Source: Roseiflexus sp. (GTDB lineage Bacteria > Chloroflexota > Chloroflexia > Chloroflexales > Roseiflexaceae). Taken from it: DNA of 62,368 nucleotides. Below, piece by piece: positions 42,318 through 50,322 of this stretch (position 1 is the stretch's first letter; every line of letters begins with the position of its first letter). The notes under the pieces were generated by a model that did not search any database, was not told where the DNA came from, and saw only the letters and a list, made by a program, of their open reading frames with translations. The stretch covers positions 1 to 62,368 of the forward strand of contig JAGHYV010000017.1 in NCBI GenBank assembly GCA_017743475.1, written 5' to 3'. The position numbers and the translations under genes are program-made.

Positions 42318-42827
42318 TCATCTGCTCTGCCGTCCCTGGCGCAGCACCAATCGCCGATCCAGCTCCTCGAGCGTGATCGAGCAGAAGAAACGACGGTGAC
42401 GCTCAAAACCGAGACGTTCATACCATGTCCGTGCGCGGTCATTCTCCCAGCCGACTTCCAGCTCGACTACGCGGCAATGATGGGACTGCGCATACGGGAT
42501 CAGACTCGCAAGCAGCTTGCGCGCCAGACCTCGCCCACGCCACGCGGGTGAGACATACAGCTCATCGACCAGCAAAAACCGTCCGCCCGCCTCAACCGAA
42601 AGCCCCAGCGAACCGACAATATAGCCAACAATGGTTTCCCCAACCTCGGCAACATGGACAACTCCATACTCCGGGTGACTCAGCACCAATTGCAGAGCAT
42701 CAACAGTGCGTTGCGGATCGAACGGATCGCCATCGCTGGTGTGCAACGCTTCAACCAGCGGCAATAGCGCGTCAAGATCATCCAGCGTCAAAGTGCGAAT
42801 CGCAAAAGCGTCGGTCTTCATCGTCAT
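42318..42827 (-). CDS. GNAT family N-acetyltransferase
   Basis: The 169-residue protein is a complete single-domain GNAT. It begins AFAIRTLTLDDLDALLPLVE, has strands VVHVAEVGETIVGYIVG, and the acetyl-CoA pyrophosphate loop motif YVSPAWRGRGLARKLL (R-x-x-G-x-G/A), then ELEVGWENDRARTWYERLGF. The last is typical of enzymes acting on small molecules or protein N-termini; the substrate is unknown. Starts at 42827 and 42821 are both ATG. It stands alone next to the decayed acetyltransferase but is not its paralogue in detail. Confidence 0.9.
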   Translation of the reverse strand: MTMKTDAFAIRTLTLDDLDALLPLVEALHTSDGDPFDPQRTVDALQLVLSHPEYGVVHVAEVGETIVGYIVGSLGLSVEAGGRFLLVDELYVSPAWRGRGLARKLLASLIPYAQSHHCRVVELEVGWENDRARTWYERLGFERHRRFFCSITLEELDRRLVLRQGRQSR

Positions 42828-42959
42828 TCACTACATAAGCAAGCTTTCTCTGACGTTCACGTTGGTCATCATACTACAGCAGGATGCTTACAAGAGCGAC
42901 GCGGAGAATTATTGAACCGCATGCACACCGGGTGCGTGAGCGTCCCCACCCGCATGGGC

Positions 42960-43035
42960 GCACTTATATCAGTTCTCATAAAAGTTTGAACCTATGGATA
43001 AGGTTGAACGATCCTGGGAATTCTGAGAAATGCTA
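42960..43035 (+). repeat. Dispersed repeat family B, short copy
   Basis: The segment contains tatcagttctcataaaagtt, gaacctatggataaggttga and a terminal tgagaaatgctata, matching one end of family B. It occupies the middle of the 310-base gap 42828-43137, which shows no gene. Confidence 0.6.
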
Positions 43036-43137
43036 TAAACTACAGCTCCGGGACATTTAGAAGATCGGATAACAACCCACCCAGGGCGTGGTATCATATC
43101 TGCAAGACCACATCTACCGCACCGGGAGATACCAGCA

Positions 43138-43972
43138 TTGTACGCCATCGCTCGCCGCTATCGTGGCTCCATCAGCGCCGTCATTCTCGACTGGGCAGGC
43201 ACTGCCATCGATTATGGCTCGTTCGTGCCGATCGCAGTGTTTCTACGCCTGTTTGCCGGTCGTGGTGTTGTGATAATGCCAGAAGATGCGCGGGCAGGCA
43301 TGGGATTGATGAAAAAAGATCACCTGCGCACCATCCTCGCTCGCCCGACGGTCAGATCTGCATGGCAATCGGTGCATGGCGCACCACCCTCGGAACCCAA
43401 CATCGATGGCCTGTTCGAACAGTTTATTCCACTGCAAACAGCGGTCCTGAAAGAGTACGCCGAACCAATCCCCAGCGTGATCGAAGCCACAGTAGAATTG
43501 CGCAAACGCGGGGTCAAGATCGGCTCGACAACCGGCTACCTGCGCGCAATGATGGCGACCCTCGCCCCGATTGCTGCTGCGTACGGCTATCACCTCGATT
43601 GCATCGTCTGCCCCGATGATGTTCCTACCGGACGCCCGGCGCCATGGATGTGCTTTATGAACGCCATGCGCCTGGGAGTGTACCCCATGGCTGCACTGAT
43701 CGAGGTCGGCGATACGCCTGTGGACATTGAAGAGGGATTGAACGCGGGAATGCGAACGGTAGGGGGTGACACTTACCGGGAATCTGTTGGGAAAGATGTG
43801 CGCCGACGTGGAAGCGCTCTCCCCACAGCAACGAGTGAGTATCCATGCGCAGATCGGCGAACATCTCCTGGCATCTGGAGCGCATCTGGTGATCGAAGGC
43901 GTTTGGGATCTGCCCTGTGCTGTGCAACAGATCGAAGAGCGCATGCTGCATAGGGAAATGCCGCTTATGTGA
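43138..43972 (+). pseudogene. phnX: Phosphonoacetaldehyde hydrolase (phnX), frameshifted
   Basis: The HAD-family protein starts at a TTG with GGGAGA upstream and reads SAVILDWAGTAIDYGSF (nucleophile Asp motif). The cap-domain lysine is probably in MGLMKKDHLRTIL, followed by IGSTTGYLRAMM and CPDDVPTGRPAPWM and VGDTPVDIEEGLNAGMRTV. At 43762-43766 a run of five G shifts the frame. With four G the protein would continue VGVTLTGNLLG and end with ALSPQQRVSIHAQIGEHLL and GAHLVIEGVWDLP, the normal PhnX C-terminus (second frame, stop at 43972). The enzyme cleaves phosphonoacetaldehyde to acetaldehyde and phosphate. Either it is a young pseudogene or the extra G is an error. Confidence 0.85.
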
Positions 43973-43996
43973 TAGCATATCGGGGTCTCCACGAAG

Positions 43997-44578
43997 ATGT
44001 CTGCCTTTTCCCTCAGATACGAACAGGCGCTCCGGTTCGCCGCCCTTGCCCATCGGCAGCAGGTGCGTAAGGGGACTGATATCCCCTACATCGTGCACGC
44101 CGTGCATGTTTCTGTCATTCTGCTGCGTCATGGATTCGACGAAGACGTGGTAATCGCCGGGTTGCTGCACGATGTGATCGAAGATTGCGGCGTCTCACCC
44201 CAACAACTGGAGACGTTGTTCGGCGCAGAAGTGGCTCGTCTGGTCGAAGCAGTGTCGGAGCGGAAGCGGATCGACAGCGTCGAACGCTCGTGGGAGGAAC
44301 GCAAGACTGAAGCAATTGCTCATCTCCAGACCAGCGGACCACACGTTGCCGCGCTCAAAACGGCAGATGCGCTGCACAACATCCGGTCGATCAGCGCCGA
44401 TCTTGCGCTGGTTGGTCCGGCAGTATGGCAGCGCTTCAAGCGCGGCCCTGATCCGACGTTGTGGTACTATCGCGAAATCCTTGCCGCTGTGACGATCAGC
44501 CTGGGAGATCATCCGATCGTTGTGGAACTTGCTCACGCATTGTCTGATCTCGAACGCCAGGTTCAAGGGTATAATTGA
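43997..44578 (+). CDS. HD domain hydrolase, RelA/SpoT-HD (MESH1-like)
   Basis: The 193-residue protein has the HD signature of the (p)ppGpp hydrolase domain: ALRFAALAHRQQVRKGTDIP, HAVHVSVILLRHGFDEDVV, the metal motif LLHDVIEDCGV and LKTADALHNIRSI. The synthetase and TGS/ACT domains of RelA/SpoT are absent, so it resembles small alarmone hydrolases; other phosphohydrolase activity is possible. The ATG at 43997 sits 24 bases after the phnX stop, and galT follows 34 bases later, suggesting one transcript. Confidence 0.87.
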   Translation: MSAFSLRYEQALRFAALAHRQQVRKGTDIPYIVHAVHVSVILLRHGFDEDVVIAGLLHDVIEDCGVSPQQLETLFGAEVARLVEAVSERKRIDSVERSWEERKTEAIAHLQTSGPHVAALKTADALHNIRSISADLALVGPAVWQRFKRGPDPTLWYYREILAAVTISLGDHPIVVELAHALSDLERQVQGYN

Positions 44579-44612
44579 TGCGAGCAAGTGATGTTCGGTC
44601 GCAGGGAGCGTC

Positions 44613-45638
44613 ATGCCCGAGATCCGACAGAATCTGGCAACACGCGAGTGGGTTATTATTGCGACTGAGCGGGCACGGCGGCCGGAACAGTTCATTTTGC
44701 CATCACGCGGGAGCATCCTCGATCGTCCCGAACACGATCCGAACTGTCCGTTCTGCCCCGGCAACGAAGAACTGGACCTTGAGCGGTTCCGTATGCCGAC
44801 CAACGGCGACTGGCAGGTGCGTGTGGTGCGCAACCGCTATCCGGCGCTGCTGGAGAATGACCGGTATCAGCGTCACTTTCATGGCATTAATCGGGCGCTG
44901 GCAGGGTTTGGCTATCACGACATTGTGGTCGAATCGCGCCGCCATAACACCTGCGCCGCGCTGGAACCGGTTGAGGGTTTGATCAACACGCTCGTCGCGT
45001 TTCAAATGTGCGCCACGATCTATCGCAGCGATCCGCGCATCGAGCATATTGTGTTCTTCAAGAACCACGGCGCGACGGCTGGCACCTCCCTGATCCATCC
45101 CCACGCGCAGGCTGTTGCGTTGCCGGTCGTCCCGCATGATATTCGGGTGCGCAACGAAGAAGCACGGCGCTACTTTGACGATTACGGCGAGTGCGTCCTC
45201 TGCCGTATGCGCGAAGACGAGGAGCGGCAACAGGATCGGGTGATCGTCTCCAGCCGGCACTTTACCGCCTTCATTCCATATGCTGCCTATTCGCCCTTCC
45301 ACCTCTGGATCGTGCCGCGCCGTCACGCCACCCACTTCCTCGATGCCACCACTGAAGAGATCGAAGACCTGGCGCATGTCCTGCGCGATGTGTTGCGCCG
45401 TATCTACTACGGATTGAACGATCCAGACTATAATTACATTATTCGTTCAGCGCCGGAGAGTGAGCGTATGGCGCGCCATCTCCACTGGTACGTTACAGTC
45501 ATCCCGCGGGTAACCCAAACCGCGGGGTTTGAGATGGGTACCGGCATGTTCATCAATACGGCGCTGCCCGAAGAAAGCGCGCGCTTCCTGCGCAACGTCG
45601 TTTTGCCCGACGAGTCGACCAACCATGACAGTGATTAA
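44613..45638 (+). CDS. galT: Galactose-1-phosphate uridylyltransferase family protein
   Basis: The 341-residue protein has the GalT signatures [13 protein letters not shown] (zinc cysteines), [24 protein letters not shown] with the nucleophile histidine in HPHAQ, and a second HIT-like half with HLWIVPRRH and [11 protein letters not shown]. It swaps UMP between UDP-glucose and galactose-1-phosphate in the Leloir pathway. Its partner galactokinase is encoded at 56445, 11 kb away. Some relatives act on other sugar phosphates, so the substrate is not certain. Its end overlaps the carboxyltransferase gene by 14 bases. Confidence 0.9.
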   Translation: MPEIRQNLATREWVIIATERARRPEQFILPSRGSILDRPEHDPNCPFCPGNEELDLERFRMPTNGDWQVRVVRNRYPALLENDRYQRHFHGINRALAGFGYHDIVVESRRHNTCAALEPVEGLINTLVAFQMCATIYRSDPRIEHIVFFKNHGATAGTSLIHPHAQAVALPVVPHDIRVRNEEARRYFDDYGECVLCRMREDEERQQDRVIVSSRHFTAFIPYAAYSPFHLWIVPRRHATHFLDATTEEIEDLAHVLRDVLRRIYYGLNDPDYNYIIRSAPESERMARHLHWYVTVIPRVTQTAGFEMGTGMFINTALPEESARFLRNVVLPDESTNHDSD

Positions 45639-47232
45639 GTCGTTCGTTGATACCCGCTCACCGACCTTTCGCGCCAACGCTGAGGCATATGCCGTACTGC
45701 TCGATGATCTGCGTGCCCGCTTGGAACAGGCGCGTGCTGGCGGTCCTCCAGAAGCGCGGGAACGTCACGTTTCACGCGGCAAATTGCTGGTGCGTGAACG
45801 GATTGAACGCCTGCTCGATCCGGCGACTCCCTTCCTCGAAATTGGCGCCCTGGCGGCGCACGAGGTCTACGATGAACCAGTTCCTTCCGCTGGCATTGTC
45901 ACCGGCATCGGGCGTGTCGCCGGGCGCGAGGTGATGATCGTCGCTAATGATGCAACGGTCAAAGGCGGTACATACTATCCGTTAACGGTGAAAAAGCACC
46001 TGCGTGCTCAGGAAATCGCCGAACAGAACTATCTTCCCTGCATCTATCTGGTCGATAGTGGTGGCGCGTTCCTGCCGCTCCAGGCAGACGTCTTCCCTGA
46101 CCGCGACCACTTCGGACGCATTTTCTACAATCAGGCGCGGATGTCTGCCAAAGGCATCACTCAGATTGCAGCAGTGATGGGATCGTGCACGGCTGGTGGC
46201 GCGTATGTGCCAGCGATGAGTGATGAGGTGGTGATCGTTCGCGGCGCTGGCACAATCTTTCTCGGTGGTCCACCGCTGGTCAAGGCAGCGACCGGGGAAG
46301 AAGTGAGCGCTGAGGAACTCGGCGGTGCCGTAGTGCATGCCCATACCTCCGGCGTTGCCGACTACCTGGCAGAGAATGATCTTCACGCCCTGGCAATTGT
46401 GCGCTCGATCGTGGCGAACCTCGGTCCGCGGCGTCCCGCACCGTGGGAGTGGCGCGAACCGGAAGAACCGCTCTACGATCCGCGCGAGTTGTATGGCATC
46501 ATTCCACGCGACCCGCGCGCCAGTTACGATGTGCGCGAAGTGATTGCCCGCATTGTCGATGGCAGCCGCATGCACGAGTTCAAGCCGACCTATGGCGAAA
46601 CGCTTGTGTGCGGCTTTGCACATATTGCTGGTGCACCGGTGGGGATTATCGCCAACAATGGCGTGCTGTTCTCCGAAAGCGCCCTCAAGGGAACGCACTT
46701 CATCGAGTTGTGTTGCGCGCGCGGCATTCCGCTCGTCTTCCTGCAAAACATCACCGGTTTCATGGTTGGCAAAGAGTACGAACGGCGCGGCATCGCCAAG
46801 GATGGCGCCAAAATGGTGATGGCAGTGGCGAATGCACGTGTACCGAAGTTCACTGTCGTGATCGGCGGATCTTTCGGCGCTGGAAATTATGCCATGTGCG
46901 GTCGCGCATATGAGCCACGGCAGCTCTGGATGTGGCCCAACGCCCGTATCTCAGTGATGGGCGGGCAACAGGCAGCCAGCGTACTGCTGACAGTGCGCCT
47001 TGATGCGTTGCGCGCGCGTGGCATCGATATGAGCAGTGCCGAGCGCGAGGCGTTTGTGGCGCCAATCCTGGCAACCTATGAACGTGAGGGAAGCCCCTAC
47101 TACGCCACAGCGCGCTTATGGGACGATGGGGTGATCGACCCCGCCGACACACGCACGGTGCTGGCGCTTGGTCTTGCTGCCGCTGCCAACGCCCCGCTCG
47201 AAACAACACAGTTTGGCGTGTTCCGCATGTGA
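45625..47232 (+). CDS. Acyl-CoA carboxylase carboxyltransferase subunit, methylcrotonyl-CoA carboxylase type
   Basis: The 535-residue protein has the two crotonase-like halves of biotin-dependent carboxyltransferases. Patterns typical of the methylcrotonyl-CoA type are [58 protein letters not shown] and [18 protein letters not shown], then [20 protein letters not shown] and [11 protein letters not shown]. It transfers the carboxyl group from biotin to the acyl-CoA. An enoyl-CoA hydratase two genes downstream fits leucine/isovalerate catabolism. Its alpha-chain partner could be the protein at 2285-4057. The ATG at 45625 lies within the galT end. Confidence 0.9.
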   Translation: MTVIKSFVDTRSPTFRANAEAYAVLLDDLRARLEQARAGGPPEARERHVSRGKLLVRERIERLLDPATPFLEIGALAAHEVYDEPVPSAGIVTGIGRVAGREVMIVANDATVKGGTYYPLTVKKHLRAQEIAEQNYLPCIYLVDSGGAFLPLQADVFPDRDHFGRIFYNQARMSAKGITQIAAVMGSCTAGGAYVPAMSDEVVIVRGAGTIFLGGPPLVKAATGEEVSAEELGGAVVHAHTSGVADYLAENDLHALAIVRSIVANLGPRRPAPWEWREPEEPLYDPRELYGIIPRDPRASYDVREVIARIVDGSRMHEFKPTYGETLVCGFAHIAGAPVGIIANNGVLFSESALKGTHFIELCCARGIPLVFLQNITGFMVGKEYERRGIAKDGAKMVMAVANARVPKFTVVIGGSFGAGNYAMCGRAYEPRQLWMWPNARISVMGGQQAASVLLTVRLDALRARGIDMSSAEREAFVAPILATYEREGSPYYATARLWDDGVIDPADTRTVLALGLAAAANAPLETTQFGVFRM

Positions 47233-47242
47233 CAGGTACAGT

Positions 47243-47908
47243 ATGATAGAAACGCACTCGCCATCATACGACACCATCCAAACCGCGCTAACGCAGTTGA
47301 CCGGACTAGCGGACCGTGCAGATCTGCCTGCACTGGTCGAGCGCGCACCGATCATTCTGAGCGATGATTTCTTTGCTGCTGCTCAGGCGGCCGCTGCCGA
47401 TCCCGCTGCCGCTATCCTGCGCGAGCGGTTGCAATGGCTGACAGAACTCCGACAACAGGCAGAGCGGGATGTTCCCGCTGCTGTCCAGGCAGTGCTCGCA
47501 GCCACAACTATTGAGGAACTGCGCCAGGTGGCCGACCAGTGGCCCTTGACACTGACCGATGCATTTGTCGAAGCGATTGAACATCTGGCGCAACAGTTCG
47601 CCGACGCCGGGCAACTCGAGATTGCTGATAGATTGCGCCAGCGCCTGGTCGGTCTAGCACAACTGCGCATCTACCGCGAAACATGGACTGAAACGCCGCA
47701 GGGGAAGGCGATCTTTGCGTTTCTCAACGCCGAAGATGATGCGGCAGCGTTGAGCGTCTTCCATACTCACCGCGATCTGCTCGACCACCCCGAAGCGCAA
47801 CGAACCCTCGATGATGTCTTGCGCGGCGGCAATCCGGAAAGCCAGCAACGGCTGGAGCGGCGTCGTGCGTTGCTGCGCTACCTGCGCGGCGAGGAGCAAC
47901 CCCAATGA
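47243..47908 (+). CDS. Helical protein between carboxyltransferase and hydratase, function unknown
   Basis: The 221-residue protein is acidic and almost entirely helical (LTQLTGLADRADLPALVERA, RERLQWLTELRQQAERDV, LRQRLVGLAQLRIYRETW). It has no cysteines, signal peptide or membrane segments. Its repeating LLxxP/leucine pattern is like helical repeat proteins common in Chloroflexota, but I do not recognise a named family. The ATG at 47243 is 10 bases after the carboxyltransferase stop, and the gene's end overlaps the hydratase start by 4 bases (ATGA). The tight coupling suggests a role near these enzymes, which remains inference. Confidence 0.7.
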   Translation: MIETHSPSYDTIQTALTQLTGLADRADLPALVERAPIILSDDFFAAAQAAAADPAAAILRERLQWLTELRQQAERDVPAAVQAVLAATTIEELRQVADQWPLTLTDAFVEAIEHLAQQFADAGQLEIADRLRQRLVGLAQLRIYRETWTETPQGKAIFAFLNAEDDAAALSVFHTHRDLLDHPEAQRTLDDVLRGGNPESQQRLERRRALLRYLRGEEQPQ

Positions 47909-48675
47909 CCCTTCATATCACGCACAACGGTCCGATCACTACGGTCACGCTTGACCGTCCTGACGTGCACAACGCCTTCGACGCCGCCATGATCGCGGAG
48001 ATACGAGCAGCATTCGACGCCCTCGCTGGCGACGAACATGTGCGTGTCATCGTCCTGACCGGCGCGGGCGAGTCGTTCTGCGCTGGTGGCGATATGCGCT
48101 GGATGCAGAGCGCTGTTGGACTGACGTTCGAGGAGAACATTGCCGACGCCGGGGCGCTGGCAGATATGTTTGAAGCGATCTGGACCTGTCCGAAAGTGGT
48201 GCTTGGTCGGATCAACGGCGCTGCTATTGGCGGCGGCGCAGGACTGGTCGCCTGCTGCGACCTGGCGATAGCTGCCGACACAGCGCGTTTCGGTTTCGGC
48301 GAAGTCAAAATCGGACTGGTACCGGCGGTCATCGCGCAGTACGTTGTTCCCAAGATCGGCGTCAGCCAGGCGCGCGCGCTCTTCGTCTCCGGCGAACGCT
48401 TCAGCGCCGAACGCGCCTTCGAGATCGGGTTGATCCACGGCGTCGTGCCGCCGGAAGAACTCGACGCCACGGTGATGGAGATCGCACAGCGCTGCCTGAC
48501 GAGCGCACCCGACGCCATCACAACTATCAAGCGGCTAGTGGACGTGGTATGGGAGAACGAACGCCTTGCCACACAGCGTTTCGTCGTCGAAATGCTGGCG
48601 CGGGTGCGCACCGGCAACGAGGCACGCGAGGGAATCGCTGCCTTCAAAGCGCGACGGCGACCGCCGTGGGCGTGA
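47905..48675 (+). CDS. Enoyl-CoA hydratase/isomerase family protein
   Basis: The 256-residue crotonase-fold enzyme has ITTVTLDRPDVHNAFDAAMI, the oxyanion-hole segment GAGESFCAGGDMRWM, and GRINGAAIGGGAGLVACCDL followed by FGFGEVKIGLVPA. The glutamate in FGEVKIGL corresponds to one catalytic acid; the other canonical glutamate position is occupied by the segment AAIGGGAGL and needs alignment. Adjacent to a methylcrotonyl-CoA carboxylase-type subunit, it is plausibly a methylglutaconyl-CoA hydratase; substrate assignment is inference. It starts within the end of the preceding gene. Confidence 0.88.
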   Translation: MTLHITHNGPITTVTLDRPDVHNAFDAAMIAEIRAAFDALAGDEHVRVIVLTGAGESFCAGGDMRWMQSAVGLTFEENIADAGALADMFEAIWTCPKVVLGRINGAAIGGGAGLVACCDLAIAADTARFGFGEVKIGLVPAVIAQYVVPKIGVSQARALFVSGERFSAERAFEIGLIHGVVPPEELDATVMEIAQRCLTSAPDAITTIKRLVDVVWENERLATQRFVVEMLARVRTGNEAREGIAAFKARRRPPWA

Positions 48676-48785
48676 GAGATGCGTCGCGGCGCTCAGCATG
48701 ACACAAGGGGCTGTCACTCCGTGCGATGCGAAGGGTCTCGACGCGGACGAGACGCGGCACTGCGCTCAGATACCAAATAGAAGAT
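48676..48785. repeat. Short intergenic repeat-like unit
   Basis: On the minus strand the unit reads gtgtcatgctgagcgccgcg, a sequence style found as intergenic repeats in this lineage, with cttcgcatcgcacggagtga next to it. I see no second copy in this window, so the call is tentative. Confidence 0.35.
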
Positions 48786-48806
48786 GATGACCGTGGATGA
48801 GCAACG

Positions 48807-49046
48807 TCAAGCAGTCGGCGCTCTGGACAGTTGCAGCAACTTTGCCTGCACCGTCTCGAGGATGACATCCCGCAGAAACGCGCGGGCATTCATGATTTCA
48901 ATGCCGATCAACTCACCCTGTTCATTGAGTTCTGCGGTGATGTGCGGACTGATTTCGACGCATCCAGCTTCTGGCTCTGCCGAAAGCGTCAGGTGCAGAA
49001 TATCCTCCTGCTCGAAATACACCATGCGTAGAAGGTTATTGTTCAT
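48807..49046 (-). CDS. DUF2283 family small protein
   Basis: The 79-residue protein has the DUF2283 pattern: MVYFEQEDILHLTLSAEPE, ISPHITAELNEQGELIGIEI and ARAFLRDVILETVQ. Such proteins commonly follow a DUF4258 gene in an apparent toxin-antitoxin-like pair. Here the upstream DUF4258 frame is broken (49036-49316) and its end overlaps this start codon by 11 bases. The protein itself looks intact. Confidence 0.85.
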   Translation of the reverse strand: MNNNLLRMVYFEQEDILHLTLSAEPEAGCVEISPHITAELNEQGELIGIEIMNARAFLRDVILETVQAKLLQLSRAPTA

Positions 49047-49316
49047 AGACGAATCTCTCTGTTCTGAGACGAAAATTGATTTGCTGACGAGTAGTAGTAT
49101 GGACTGTGATGGGTGTTATTGTGCTTTCGCTCATTTCGTACGGCACTATAACCAGTAGATGATCGTGGCGTCCCACCGCAACCCGACAACCGGTGGCAAT
49201 AAGTATTGTTCTGGGGAATGCCTCACGATGTCTTCAATCCTGGCAAGATCAAAACCGCGTAGTCCGGCTCTGTATCACATGTACTCTGTCCATACGATGG
49301 TGCGTGATGTCGCCAT
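49036..49316 (-). pseudogene. Broken DUF4258 gene
   Basis: From the ATG at 49316 the frame reads TIVWTEYM, then TGA, then YRAGLRGFDLARIEDIVRHS and PEQY. A shift of frame then gives IATGCRVAVGRHDHLLVIVP followed by YEMSESTITPITVHTTTRQQ and FRLRTERFVYEQ, ending at 49036. This is the DUF4258 fold order (helix with RGI/RGF, then the beta-sheet with GRH and VP). The stop could derive from CGA to TGA. Two lesions inactivate it. Confidence 0.75.
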
Positions 49317-49439
49317 GAACTGACGTTCCCGTGCATACTGTCCGCTTGTACGGCGCAGTGTGCTGCACACGCCATTCACCTGCCAGTATACATCATGCCG
49401 TATATTGCGCAACATCCAGGCAGTAGTTCGGGATGAAAT

Positions 49440-50314
49440 ATGTTTCACGGTTTTCAACCCTTCCGTATCCAGACGCATGGTGCGACAATCAACGGCGTGC
49501 ACGGCGGGTCCGGTCCACCGCTGCTGCTCCTCCACGGATATCCGCAGACCCATCTGATGTGGCGAGCGGTTGCGCCCCGACTGGCTGACGAGTTCACCGT
49601 CGTCGCCGCCGATCTACGCGGCTACGGCGACAGCAGCAAGCCCCCCGGCGGCGATGATCACACGGCGTACAGCAAGCGCGCAATGGCGCAGGATATGGTC
49701 GGGGTGATGCAGACGCTCGGCTTCCCACGCTTCATGGTCGCCGGACATGATCGCGGCGCACGCGTTGTGCATCGACTCTGCCGCGATCACCCACACGCTG
49801 TCATCCGCGCAGCAGTGCTCGACATCGCACCAACGCATTACATGTACGCTACCACGGATCGCGTCTTTGCCGAGGCGTACTACCCTGGTTCTTTCTGATT
49901 CAGCCCTACGATCTGCCAGAGCGATTGATCGGCGCCGACCCGGAGTATTATCTGCGCAAGAAACTTGCCCACTGGGGGCGCACGTCGTCAGCTTTCGAGC
50001 CGGAAGTGATTGCGGAATATGTGCGTTGCTTCAGCAACCCGGAGACAATTCACGCGACCTGCGAAGATTATCGGGCAGCAGCCAGCATCGATCTGCAGCA
50101 CGATGAAGCCGATCAGCACACGCCGATCACCTGCCCGTTGCTGGTACTCTGGGGAGCGCAGGGGTTTGTTGGGCGGCACTACGATCTGCTGACAGTCTGG
50201 CGACAGTACGCGGTCGATGTGCGCGGACACGTGGTTCCCGGCGGACATTTTCTTCCCGAAGAGGCGCCGGACGAAACATATGCTGCGTTACGGGCGTTTT
50301 TCGCTGGCGCGTAG
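49440..50314 (+). pseudogene. Haloacetate dehalogenase-type alpha/beta hydrolase, frameshifted
   Basis: The first frame (49440-49898) has PPLLLLHGYPQTHLMWR, VVAADLRGYGDSSKP and the nucleophile motif MVAGHDRGARVVHRL (Asp plus the two arginines characteristic of fluoroacetate dehalogenases). It ends GSF-stop at AEAYYPGSF. One missing base near 49883 would restore YYxWFFLIQPYDLPERLIGA and lead into the second frame (DPEYYLRKKLAHWGRTSSAF, LLVLWGAQGFVG, VPGGHFLPEEAP), ending at 50314 with the catalytic histidine. In known enzymes the residue before the tryptophan is a halide-binding histidine. The observed TACCCTGG fits TAC CAC TGG with the A lost, so the deletion falls in that codon. Confidence 0.85.
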
Positions 50315-50322
50315 CACTCCAC

